DNA from: an uncultured Prevotella sp.
GTDB taxonomy: Bacteria > Bacteroidota > Bacteroidia > Bacteroidales > Bacteroidaceae
Assembly: GCA_947304695.1 (NCBI GenBank)
Contig: CAMZBS010000030.1
Location: 1 to 24,289 of the forward strand
Reading direction: 5' to 3'
Length of the DNA: 24,289 bases
Shown here: positions 1-6,298 of the stretch, one piece after another
Layout: every line of letters starts with the position of its first letter
Numbering within the stretch: position 1 is the first letter of the stretch
Notes under the pieces: model-generated
The model's database searches: none
Seen by the model: the letters and a program-made list of their open reading frames with translations, nothing else
What the model was told of the DNA's origin: nothing
Translations under genes and position numbers: made by a program

Positions 1-350
1 TAGCTCTGGCTGGCGACCAGCTGCCCTTTGTTGTCGCTCAGACATACGGTGCCGCCGCTGCAGTTGAGCTGGAAGGGAGCCTGCGAGGTCTTGATGTCGT
101 TCGACCCCATCCAGATGACCTTGAATCCTTTGGCGGGCACACTTCCCACCTCGGCAGGTATTTTCCAGAGCTTGGGGTTGCTGGCATCGTTGCTCAGGTA
201 CATGCCTCCCAGGCTGACGGCTTCTGTGCCAGGGTTATAGAGTTCTATCCAACTGTCGAAATTCACGGCGGGGCTCATGACTTCGCCTACGTTGGCGGCC
301 ATCAGTTCGTTGACGACCAGCACTGCTGCTGCTAATGTTGAAGAGACCAT
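1..350 (-). CDS. Lamin-tail-domain surface protein, N-terminal part (runs off window)
   Basis: The minus-strand frame is open from the ATG at 350 to the window edge, giving about 116 residues without a stop. After a short hydrophobic N-terminus (MVSSTLAAAVLVVNELMAAN) come NFDSWIELYNPGTEAVSLGG, MYLSNDASNPKLWKIP and GFKVIWMGSND. This is the pattern of the lamin-tail domain (LTD): NELMAxN, then WIELYNP, then LxGxYLS. In Bacteroidota such domains often head secreted multidomain proteins, for example with CotH-kinase-like or endonuclease modules, but the rest of this gene lies outside the window. The frame stays open upstream of 350 to a TAG at 387-389 with no other ATG, so this start is the only good one. 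The N-terminus lacks the usual Lys/Arg of a signal peptide and the domain begins almost at once, so how it is exported is unclear. A promoter-like element lies at 379-386. Confidence 0.7.
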   Translation of the reverse strand, partial: MVSSTLAAAVLVVNELMAANVGEVMSPAVNFDSWIELYNPGTEAVSLGGMYLSNDASNPKLWKIPAEVGSVPAKGFKVIWMGSNDIKTSQAPFQLNCSGGTVCLSDNKGQLVASQS

Positions 351-378
351 ATATATATAAAGGTGTAAAAAACGGTGG

Positions 379-386
379 CAAAGATA
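379..386 (-). promoter_or_regulatory. Putative Bacteroidota -7 element (TATCTTTG)
   Basis: On the minus strand this reads TATCTTTG, matching the Bacteroidota sigma-ABfr -7 consensus TAnnTTTG. It lies about 30 bp before the ATG at 350 of the lamin-tail gene. No convincing TTTG -33 box was seen at the expected spacing, so the call rests on the -7 match and position. Confidence 0.45.
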
Positions 387-483
387 CTAAAATTTATGAT
401 AATGCAGTTTTTGTTTGTGCCAAAAAGTAGGGTTGTTCAGAGTGCTGTGACATTTGTGATAAAAAAAGAAACATTTGATAGTG

Positions 484-512
484 GTTGTAGTGGCCGAAGG
501 TTCGTAATTTTG
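484..512 (+). promoter_or_regulatory. Putative promoter of the carboxylesterase gene
   Basis: TAATTTTG at 505-512 matches the -7 consensus TAnnTTTG. A weak -33 candidate, GTTG, is at 484-487 with 17 bp between. The predicted transcript would start near 517-520, leaving a leader of about 30 nt before the ATG at 552. No Shine-Dalgarno sequence precedes that ATG (AACTGTAACC), as is usual in this phylum. The 351-551 gap thus holds two divergent promoters; nothing else was seen in it. Confidence 0.5.
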
Positions 513-551
513 TAGCCAGATTGCGATTCATATTAACTAAAAACTGTAACC

Positions 552-2045
552 ATGATGAAAAAATTTCTTATGCTTCTGCCATTTGTGGCAATGATGTGGG
601 GTTGTGCGTCGGATGGCGACAACGCCACAAGTCCCGTACTCACGGTTGAGGGCGGCCAGATCCAAGGTGTGAAGGCCGAGAATCCCGGTGTCTATGTGTT
701 TCGTGGCATTCCCTACGCTGCCGCCCCTATTGGTGACCTGCGCTGGAAGGAGCCGCAGCCCGTCGTGGCTTGGGACACTGTCCGTCTGTGCGATAAGTTC
801 GGCCATCCCGGCTACCAGGCCGTCCACTATCCCGGCTTCTATGCTTCGGAGTGGGGCTATGGCGACGAGGCTCCCTACAGCGAGGACTGCCTCTATCTGA
901 ATGTCTGGACGAAGGCCCCCGGCAATGCCGACAAGAAGCTGCCCGTGGCCCTGTGGATTCATGGCGGCGGCTACCGTGAAGGCTGGGGCTCCGAGCCTGA
1001 GTTCGACGGTCAGGAATGGGCTTCCAAGGATGTGGTGCTGGTCAGCATCAACTACCGTCTGGGCATCTTCGGCTTCATGACCTATCCTGAGCTGTCGGCT
1101 GAGAGTCCCAACCATGTGAGTGGCAACTACGGCATTCTCGACCAGATTCAGTCTTTGAAGTGGATCAAGGCCAACATCGCCCAGTTTGGCGGCGACCCCG
1201 ACAATGTGACCATCTTCGGCCAGAGTGCCGGTGCCGGTAGTGTGCGCACCCTTTGCGAGAGTCCGCTGGCCCGTGGCCTGTTCCATAAGGCCGTGATCAT
1301 GAGCGGCGGCGGCATCAACCCTCCGGCAAAGGAAGGCGAAGAGGCCAAGCCAGCCACCCCCATGAACCGCTTCTTCTCCTACAACCCCACGCTGGCCGAG
1401 AGCGAGGCCGAGACCAAGAAGGTGATGGACTGGGCCGGACTCACCGACCTTCAGAAGCTGCGCAGTGCCTCTACCGAGATTATGTACACGGTGGGTCAGC
1501 TATATAATATGGTGACGAAGGACGACGTGTTTCTGATGCAGCGCCCCATTGTCGACGGCTACGTTTCCACGAAGAACTTTGACCAGGCCACCCGTGAGGG
1601 CACCATTGCCGACGTGCCCTACATGATTGGCTACACGCTGAACGACATGGGGTCCATGTCGCCGGGCATTGCCGAGTTCTGCAAGGTTCGCCAGGAGCAG
1701 GGCGGCAAGGCCTGGGCCTACGAGTTTGCCCGTCCGCTGCCCGACGACGGCAAGCATCCTGAGATTACCGACCGCCTGAAGGGAGCCTTCCACTCCAGCG
1801 ACCTGTGGTTTGTGTTCAAGAGCCTGAAGCACTGCTGGCGCCCCTGGACGCAGGGCGACTGGGATTTGGCCGAGAAGATGCTGACGGCTTGGACCAACTT
1901 TGCCAAGTGCGGCGACCCCAACGGCCAGGGCGAAAGCGGCCTGGGCTGGAATCCCTGCACTGCCGAACAGCCGCAGTTCATGCTTTTCAAGCTTGACGAT
2001 AAAGACGCGGAAGCCTCCGAGATGGGCGACCCCATCCTGCCGTGA
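552..2045 (+). CDS. Type-B carboxylesterase/lipase family lipoprotein
   Basis: This 497-residue alpha/beta-hydrolase belongs to the carboxylesterase type-B family and should hydrolyse carboxylic esters; the substrate is unknown. Residues 1-18 form a lipoprotein signal (MMKKFLMLLPFVAMMWGC) with Cys18 as lipidation site, so it should be anchored in the envelope. Visible motifs are FRGIPYAAAPIGDLRW near residue 51, SEDCLYLNVW, the oxyanion loop HGGG from His137, GQSAG with nucleophile Ser225, and GAFHSSDLWFVF with catalytic His414. The acid position is unusual: the usual DEG motif reads LNDMGSM (Asn364-Asp365-Met366), so Asp365 may replace Glu. The gene stands alone, with its own promoter and abutting the convergent gene at 2046. 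The GC-rich sequence also holds long antisense frames, which were not taken as genes. Confidence 0.88.
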   Translation: MMKKFLMLLPFVAMMWGCASDGDNATSPVLTVEGGQIQGVKAENPGVYVFRGIPYAAAPIGDLRWKEPQPVVAWDTVRLCDKFGHPGYQAVHYPGFYASEWGYGDEAPYSEDCLYLNVWTKAPGNADKKLPVALWIHGGGYREGWGSEPEFDGQEWASKDVVLVSINYRLGIFGFMTYPELSAESPNHVSGNYGILDQIQSLKWIKANIAQFGGDPDNVTIFGQSAGAGSVRTLCESPLARGLFHKAVIMSGGGINPPAKEGEEAKPATPMNRFFSYNPTLAESEAETKKVMDWAGLTDLQKLRSASTEIMYTVGQLYNMVTKDDVFLMQRPIVDGYVSTKNFDQATREGTIADVPYMIGYTLNDMGSMSPGIAEFCKVRQEQGGKAWAYEFARPLPDDGKHPEITDRLKGAFHSSDLWFVFKSLKHCWRPWTQGDWDLAEKMLTAWTNFAKCGDPNGQGESGLGWNPCTAEQPQFMLFKLDDKDAEASEMGDPILP

Positions 2046-3023
2046 TCAGTCGCGGTAGAGCCATGACAGCAGCGAGTTCATCCACCCTATGGTGCAGCGG
2101 AACCAGCGGTAGGTGCTGGTGGGCTTGCCGCCGAAGCTCAGGATGAAGTCGCGGAAACGGTTGCGACGGAAGGGCAGTCCCACGTCGAGGAAGAAGATGT
2201 GGGCATAGCCCCTTCGGTGGGCATCCTTGATGGCATGCCACACCGTGACCTCATCGGGATGGAGCCAGGCATAGCTCTTGCGGCGGAAGGCCGAGTACCA
2301 GAGATATGCCTGGCCCTCACTGTATACCACCACCGAGCAGCCTATGACGTGGCTGCGGTATTTCGTGATGAACAGCCGCCCCGCATCGTGGGGCAGCCCC
2401 AGGAAGAACTCGTCGGCAGGCAGATAGCGCTTGGGCTTCAGCCAGTTGTGGTGGCGCAGCAGCCTTGAGAAAGCCTTGAACTCCTCCGGTGTCGCCACCT
2501 CCTGTGTGACCACCCCCTTGGCGTAGGCATCGTCTATGTGCTGCCTGAGCCTTTCGCCTATGCGCTCTTCCGGCGTGCGGGAGTGGAGCGAGTTGTGAAT
2601 GCTCATCCACCTCACGGGGAAGAAGCCCAGCTGGCGGAACGGGCGGTAGCCGAACATCTTCTGCGACAGGTTGCTCACCTCGAAGTAGAGCACCCTCCGC
2701 CCCATCTTGCGGGTGATGGCGGCCAGCATTGTCTCGAAGAGCTGCTCCTGGGGGCAGTCGCTTTCAGCATAGGCACCCTCGCCGTAGACACGGCAGTGCA
2801 TGTAGAAATAGGGCGGGAACCACGAGGAGCGATAGCGCACGATGGCCAGCAGCTGCGACACCACCGCCCCCTCTTCGTCTTCCACCGTAACCAGCAGCGG
2901 GCTTTGACGGGGTGTCTGTCGGCACAGCTCGAAAAGCGCTGCGCTGTGAAACAGGCTTTGCGCCAGCAAGCCTTCCGGAAGCTTGTCGGCACTGGTGTAG
3001 ATATGGGTCGATAGACTGCTCAT
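2046..3023 (-). CDS. FemAB/GNAT-like acyltransferase family protein
   Basis: This 325-residue protein resembles the large GNAT/FemAB-like acyltransferases (Acetyltransf_6 type). The N-terminal half has the weak first fold (HIYTSADKLP, FHSAALFELC, LLVTVEDEEGAVV, WFPPYFYMHCRVYGEG). The C-terminal half has VVYSEGQAYLWYSAFRRK, then an AIKDAHRRGYAHIFFLDVGL helix-strand step and FILSFGGKPTSTYRWFRC, like the final FxxGG...Y.FK segment of FemAB-type folds. A role in cell-surface or peptide/lipid acyl transfer is inference only; no substrate can be named. A longer start at 3050 exists, but its extra residues (MKYFVTLRP) are translated from a near-perfect promoter (TAACTTTG at 3037-3030), so the ATG at 3023 is preferred. 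Its stop abuts that of the convergent esterase with no gap. Confidence 0.72.
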   Translation of the reverse strand: MSSLSTHIYTSADKLPEGLLAQSLFHSAALFELCRQTPRQSPLLVTVEDEEGAVVSQLLAIVRYRSSWFPPYFYMHCRVYGEGAYAESDCPQEQLFETMLAAITRKMGRRVLYFEVSNLSQKMFGYRPFRQLGFFPVRWMSIHNSLHSRTPEERIGERLRQHIDDAYAKGVVTQEVATPEEFKAFSRLLRHHNWLKPKRYLPADEFFLGLPHDAGRLFITKYRSHVIGCSVVVYSEGQAYLWYSAFRRKSYAWLHPDEVTVWHAIKDAHRRGYAHIFFLDVGLPFRRNRFRDFILSFGGKPTSTYRWFRCTIGWMNSLLSWLYRD

Positions 3024-3029
3024 CGGGCG

Positions 3030-3037
3030 CAAAGTTA
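3030..3037 (-). promoter_or_regulatory. Putative -7 element (TAACTTTG) at the acyltransferase start
   Basis: On the minus strand the sequence reads ATTTTGTAACTTTGCGCCCG and then ATG at 3023. TAACTTTG matches TAnnTTTG. Transcription would begin within a few bases of the ATG, so the mRNA would be leaderless or nearly so if translation starts at 3023. This element decides the start choice, because the longer frame would translate through the promoter. Confidence 0.5.
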
Positions 3038-3080
3038 CAAAATATTTCATGATTTATGGTTCAAAATTAATATTATTTTG

Positions 3081-3088
3081 TACCTTTG
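3081..3088 (+). promoter_or_regulatory. Putative -7 element (TACCTTTG) of the nitroreductase operon
   Basis: TTTTGTACCTTTGCC contains TACCTTTG, matching TAnnTTTG, and is the commonest form of this motif in Prevotella/Bacteroides-type intergenic DNA. The predicted start of transcription, about 3092-3096, coincides with the first base of the octamer repeat at 3094. It is divergent from, and about 45 bp from, the promoter at 3030-3037. Confidence 0.6.
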
Positions 3089-3093
3089 CCAGC

Positions 3094-3165
3094 GTAAAAA
3101 AGTAAAAAGGTAAAAAAGTAAAAAAGTAAAAAAGTAAAAAGGTGAAAAAGTAAAAAGGTAAAAAA
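3094..3165 (+). repeat. Nine exact-length 8-bp repeats, GTAAAAA(A/G), forming the operon leader
   Basis: Nine consecutive 8-bp units run without interruption. Five are GTAAAAAA (3094, 3110, 3118, 3126, 3158), three are GTAAAAAG (3102, 3134, 3150) and one is GTGAAAAA (3142). The array begins where transcription is predicted to start and ends 11 bp before the nitroreductase ATG, so it makes up nearly the whole 5' untranslated region. It has no Shine-Dalgarno sequence and is strongly A-rich, which in Bacteroidota favours translation initiation. A related array lies at 13748-13888. Confidence 0.9.
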
Positions 3166-3176
3166 CATAGAAAGAT

Positions 3177-3704
3177 ATGAACAGTTTTAAGGACTTAGTA
3201 CAGCAGCGCCGCTCCCACCGCAAGTTTACGGAGCAGGAGATTGACGCTGACCATGTGAAGCTCATTCTCCGTGCCGCCCTCATGGCCCCCACCAGCAAGA
3301 GCCAGCGCGCCTGGCATTTCGTGGTGGTCGACGACAAGGCCGACCTTGAAAAGCTCGCCGATGCCAAGGACATGGGCGGCCAGTTTGTGAAAGACGCTCC
3401 CCTGGCCGTGGTCGTGCTGGGCGACGCCATGCAGAACGACTGCTGGGTGGAAGACGGCACCATTGCCGCCATCTCCATGCAGTATCAGGCCGAAGACCTG
3501 GGGCTGGGCTCCTGCTGGGTGCAGCTCAGGGGTAGGGGACTGGCCGACGGCACCTCGGCCGACACCGTGGTGCGCGGCATTCTCGACATCCCCGACAACT
3601 ACAGCGTGCTCTGCATCATAGCCTTCGGCCATAAGGCCGACGAGCGCAAGCCTCAGAACGAGGACAAGCTGAAGTGGGAGAACGTTCACATAGGCAAGTT
3701 CTGA
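3177..3704 (+). CDS. Nitroreductase family protein (FMN flavoprotein)
   Basis: The 175-residue product begins with the classic nitroreductase FMN-binding start: MNSFKDLVQQRRSHRKF, followed by LILRAALMAPTSKSQRAWHF. Further family features are VKDAPLAVVVLGD, an acidic DGTIAAISMQYQAEDLGLGSCWVQ segment and a late FGHKADERKP. These enzymes are small homodimeric cytoplasmic flavoproteins that reduce nitro compounds, quinones or other acceptors with NAD(P)H. The natural substrate cannot be told from sequence. It is the first gene of a four-gene operon, preceded by the promoter at 3081 and the octamer leader. Its stop TGA overlaps the next gene's ATG by one base (TGATG). Confidence 0.9.
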   Translation: MNSFKDLVQQRRSHRKFTEQEIDADHVKLILRAALMAPTSKSQRAWHFVVVDDKADLEKLADAKDMGGQFVKDAPLAVVVLGDAMQNDCWVEDGTIAAISMQYQAEDLGLGSCWVQLRGRGLADGTSADTVVRGILDIPDNYSVLCIIAFGHKADERKPQNEDKLKWENVHIGKF

Positions 3705-4483
3705 TGGACATCGTCATCGTTGGAGCCGGACGGCTGGCCACCCATCTGGCTCAGGCCCTCCATGCCCAGGGCCACCGCATCCCCGCCGTCTACAGCCGCA
3801 CGCTGGCCGCTGCCCAGACGCTGGCCGCCACCGTCAGTGCTGCCGCCACCGACAGCCTCGACACCCTGCCCACGAGTGCCGACGCCTTCGTCATTGCCGT
3901 GAAGGACGATGCCCTGCCCGCCGTCATCGACCGGCTTTCTGCCCTCAGGCCCCACGGCCTGTTCTTCCACACCGCAGGCTCCGTGCCCATGACCGTTTTC
4001 CAGGGCCATGCCGTCCACTACGGCGTTGTCTATCCCCTGCAGACCTTCTCCAAGGAGCGCCCTGTCGACTTCTCTCGCGTACCTTTCTTTATAGAAGGCT
4101 CCGACCCCCTCTCGCTTCACACCGCCACCGCCATAGCCTCCTCGCTCAGCAGCGACGTGCGCCAGCTCGGCAGCGACCGTCGCCGCCACCTGCACCTGGC
4201 CGCCGTCTTTGCCAGCAACTTTGCCAACCACTGCTACGCCCTGGCCGCCGAGATTCTCCGCCAGCAGGGGCTGCCCTTCAGCGTCATGCTCCCCATCATC
4301 GGCGAGACCGCTGCCAAGGTGGCCGCCCTGCCGCCCCGCGAGGCCCAGACAGGCCCCGCTGTGCGCTTCGACGAGCAGGTCATGGCCGCCCAGCTCCGGC
4401 TGCTGCGCGACAGCCCCCTGGCCGCCCAGGTCTACGAGCTCATGAGCCAGAGCATTCACCAATTAGCCATCTCACATGATTAA
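3704..4483 (+). CDS. Rossmann-like and DUF2520 domain-containing protein
   Basis: The 259-residue product starts [19 protein letters not shown], a GxGxxxxxL Rossmann nucleotide-binding fingerprint. Then come a second strand (RIPAVYSRT) and [18 protein letters not shown], typical of NADP-type dehydrogenase or F420-oxidoreductase-like folds. The C-terminal half (from about residue 115, [22 protein letters not shown], then [19 protein letters not shown]) matches the DUF2520 helical domain. The activity is not known; a redox role on an unidentified substrate is inferred from the fold. A start at 3674 would add residues read from inside the nitroreductase gene; the ATG at 3704, overlapping the upstream stop by one base, gives the canonical Rossmann start. 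It overlaps the next gene by 8 bp. Confidence 0.85.
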   Translation: MDIVIVGAGRLATHLAQALHAQGHRIPAVYSRTLAAAQTLAATVSAAATDSLDTLPTSADAFVIAVKDDALPAVIDRLSALRPHGLFFHTAGSVPMTVFQGHAVHYGVVYPLQTFSKERPVDFSRVPFFIEGSDPLSLHTATAIASSLSSDVRQLGSDRRRHLHLAAVFASNFANHCYALAAEILRQQGLPFSVMLPIIGETAAKVAALPPREAQTGPAVRFDEQVMAAQLRLLRDSPLAAQVYELMSQSIHQLAISHD

Positions 4484-4994
4484 CTACGATTTAAGCCAGA
4501 TCAAAGCCATCATCTTCGACGTCGACGGCGTGCTCAGTGCCGAGACCATCACCCTGGCCTCCAGCGGCGAACCCCTGCGCACCGTCAACATCAAGGACGG
4601 CTATGCCATCCAGCTGGCCGTGAAGTGCGGCCTCCGCATCGTCATCCTCACCGGAGCCAACACCGAGGCCGTGCGCCTGCGCTACGAGCGGCTGGGCGTC
4701 ACCGACATCTTCATGGGCTGCGCCGTGAAGGTCAAGACCTACGACGCCCTCCTCCAGCAATACGGCCTCCACGACAGCGAGGTGATGTACATGGGCGACG
4801 ACATTCCCGACCTCGAGATCATGCGCCGCGTGGGCTGCCCCGTGTGCCCCAGCGACGCCTGTCCCGAAATCCGTCAGGCCAGCATCTACGTGAGCCATCA
4901 CCGTGGCGGCTACGGCTGCGGCCGCGACGTCATCGAACAGACACTCAGGGCCCAGGGCAAGTGGGTCATGGACGAAAGGGCCTTCGGATGGTAA
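4476..4994 (+). CDS. kdsC: KdsC-type HAD phosphatase (3-deoxy-D-manno-octulosonate 8-phosphate phosphatase)
   Basis: The 172-residue cap-less HAD phosphatase fits the small KdsC/YrbI family in length. Motif I is [10 protein letters not shown] with nucleophile Asp15 and acid/base Asp17, motif II is [11 protein letters not shown], the Lys of motif III is in [11 protein letters not shown], and motif IV is [32 protein letters not shown] and the late [14 protein letters not shown] also match the family. The enzyme releases phosphate from Kdo-8-phosphate in lipopolysaccharide core synthesis and acts as a tetramer in the cytoplasm. The usual DGVLTDG reads DGVLSAE here, a mild deviation. A related sugar-acid phosphate such as KDN-9-phosphate cannot be excluded. 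It overlaps its neighbours by 8 and 7 bp, indicating translational coupling. Confidence 0.87.
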   Translation: MINYDLSQIKAIIFDVDGVLSAETITLASSGEPLRTVNIKDGYAIQLAVKCGLRIVILTGANTEAVRLRYERLGVTDIFMGCAVKVKTYDALLQQYGLHDSEVMYMGDDIPDLEIMRRVGCPVCPSDACPEIRQASIYVSHHRGGYGCGRDVIEQTLRAQGKWVMDERAFGW

Positions 4995-5593
4995 CCACAC
5001 TGCTCCCCCGCCTGCAAGGCTACCGCATCGTCCTGGCCAGCAACTCGCCCCGCCGCCGTGAGCTGCTGGCTGGTCTGGGCCTCCAGTTCGAGGTCAGGGT
5101 GCTGCCCCACATCAACGAAAGCTTCCCCCAAGACCTCCCCACCGAGCAGGTGGCCGAGTTTATTGCCCGCGAGAAGGCCGCTGCCTACCAGCCCCTGATC
5201 CAGCCCCGTGAGCTCGTCATCACCGCCGACACCATCGTTGTCGTCGACGGCCATGTGCTGGGCAAGCCCGCCGATGCCGCCGATGCCCGCCGCATGCTCC
5301 GTCTCATCAGCGGTCGCCAGCATCAGGTCATCACTGGTGTCTGCCTCACCACCTCTGGCGTGCAGCGCAGCTTCTCCGCCAGCACCAGTGTCACCTTCAA
5401 GCCGCTAAGCGATGCCGAGATCAGCTACTACATCGACACCTTCCATCCCTTCGACAAGGCAGGAGCCTACGGCATTCAGGAGTGGATAGGCTACGTGGGC
5501 GTCACCCGCCTTGAGGGCAGCTACTTCAACGTCATGGGCCTGCCCGTACAGCGCATCTACACCGAGCTGCAGCAGCTAAGCCTCAGCCTTTGA
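4988..5593 (+). CDS. maf: Maf family nucleotide pyrophosphatase
   Basis: The 201-residue protein carries the Maf signature: [19 protein letters not shown] near residue 14, REKA, then [30 protein letters not shown], and [14 protein letters not shown] followed by [11 protein letters not shown]. Maf proteins hydrolyse non-canonical or excess nucleoside triphosphates to monophosphates (house-cleaning) and have been linked to control of cell division. The motif set fits the dTTP/UTP pyrophosphatase subgroup (YhdE-like), but subgroup assignment by eye is tentative. Much longer starts in this frame reach back to 4625 inside kdsC; the ATG at 4988, overlapping the kdsC stop by 7 bp, fits the family. 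It is the last gene of the operon and is followed by a possible terminator at 5615. Confidence 0.9.
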   Translation: MVTTLLPRLQGYRIVLASNSPRRRELLAGLGLQFEVRVLPHINESFPQDLPTEQVAEFIAREKAAAYQPLIQPRELVITADTIVVVDGHVLGKPADAADARRMLRLISGRQHQVITGVCLTTSGVQRSFSASTSVTFKPLSDAEISYYIDTFHPFDKAGAYGIQEWIGYVGVTRLEGSYFNVMGLPVQRIYTELQQLSLSL

Positions 5594-5614
5594 AGGAGAG
5601 AAAAGAAAATGGGA

Positions 5615-5639
5615 AATGAGAAGCTCATTCCTCATTTTT
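5615..5639 (+). terminator. Possible weak Rho-independent terminator after maf
   Basis: AATGAG (5615-5620) and CTCATT (5624-5629) can form a 6-bp stem around AAG. A run of five T lies at 5635-5639 after a short gap. The stem is short and A/T-rich with a three-base loop, so the call is tentative; its position at the end of the four-gene operon supports it. Confidence 0.35.
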
Positions 5640-5646
5640 GTGAAAA

Positions 5647-5681
5647 AAGTTCAGGAAAGTGCGAGATATTTTCCTGAACTT
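5647..5681 (+). promoter_or_regulatory. Perfect 12-bp inverted repeat upstream of the ECF sigma gene
   Basis: AAGTTCAGGAAA (5647-5658) is exactly complementary to TTTCCTGAACTT (5670-5681), with an 11-base loop at 5659-5669. It ends 29 bp before the sigma-factor ATG. No T-run follows, so it does not look like a standard terminator. It could be a protein-binding operator, an RNA hairpin in the leader, or a terminator for the upstream operon without a U-tract. Confidence 0.6.
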
Positions 5682-5710
5682 GTCGTATAACAAGTAGAGA
5701 GATAAAAACA

Positions 5711-6298
5711 ATGGGTGCTCTGAGTGAGACAGAAATCATAGAAGCCATTCTTCAAGGACGGCATGAGGGGCAGACAGAGATGGTCTGTCGCTTTGCTCAG
5801 CGCATTTTCGCCATGATTGCCAGACAGGTAACTGATGTGAGGGACGCTCAGGAACTGACACAGGACACCTTTCTCCGTGCTTTCAGATACATCGACAGCT
5901 ACGACCCCCAACGTGCTTCGCTCTCCACTTGGCTCTGCCGCATTGCCTACCACCTGACGCTCGACTTCCTGAAACGGAAACGACTCGTGGTTGTCTCGAT
6001 TGAGGATTATGAGGAAATCAGCAATGAGCAATTGGAATACGGCCTTTCTACAGGACAGGAAGAGAGAATAAAGCAGTTGGAAAAGTTGGTGGATGAACTG
6101 TCTGCTGACGAACGGATGCTCCTGACGCTCTACTATTTCGAAGACCGGCCACTCACCGAGATTGCCTACATAATTGGCATTGACGCCAAAGCTCTGGCCA
6201 ACCGCCTCTACCGAACAAGAAAGAAGCTTTATAAAAGAATGTGTCCGTCGGTTCCCCCCGTCGGAATAAAAGAAAAGAACAATGAACGAAAAAAATAA
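5711..6298 (+). CDS. ECF-type RNA polymerase sigma-70 factor
   Basis: This 195-residue protein has the two-domain layout of extracytoplasmic-function sigma factors. Region 2 runs from about residue 22 to 95 (CRFAQRIFAMIARQV, DAQELTQDTFLRAFRYIDSYD, LSTWLCRIAYHLTLDFLKRKR). Region 4 runs from about 120 to 180 (VDELSADERMLLTLYYFEDRPLTEIAYIIGI, ALANRLYRTRKKLYKRM), including the helix-turn-helix. It should direct RNA polymerase to a small stress or envelope regulon. The next gene overlaps it by 17 bp and encodes a single-span membrane protein, the usual anti-sigma arrangement. The perfect inverted repeat at 5647-5681 lies just upstream. An ECF promoter could not be assigned with confidence. Confidence 0.9.
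   Translation: MGALSETEIIEAILQGRHEGQTEMVCRFAQRIFAMIARQVTDVRDAQELTQDTFLRAFRYIDSYDPQRASLSTWLCRIAYHLTLDFLKRKRLVVVSIEDYEEISNEQLEYGLSTGQEERIKQLEKLVDELSADERMLLTLYYFEDRPLTEIAYIIGIDAKALANRLYRTRKKLYKRMCPSVPPVGIKEKNNERKK

Noticed and set aside
537..1286. Minus-strand open frame of 249 codons within the esterase gene
   Set aside because: It is fully inside a gene with a complete Ser/His active site, has no promoter, and shows no family motif.
3047..3478. Minus-strand frame with a hydrophobic Phe/Leu/Tyr-rich tail resembling a membrane protein
   Set aside because: The hydrophobic tail is simply translated octamer repeat read on the antisense strand, and the rest is antisense to the nitroreductase.
5649..5679. 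Inverted repeat as a transposon end or attachment site
   Set aside because: No transposase, integrase or target duplication is nearby; a regulatory or RNA role fits the position better.
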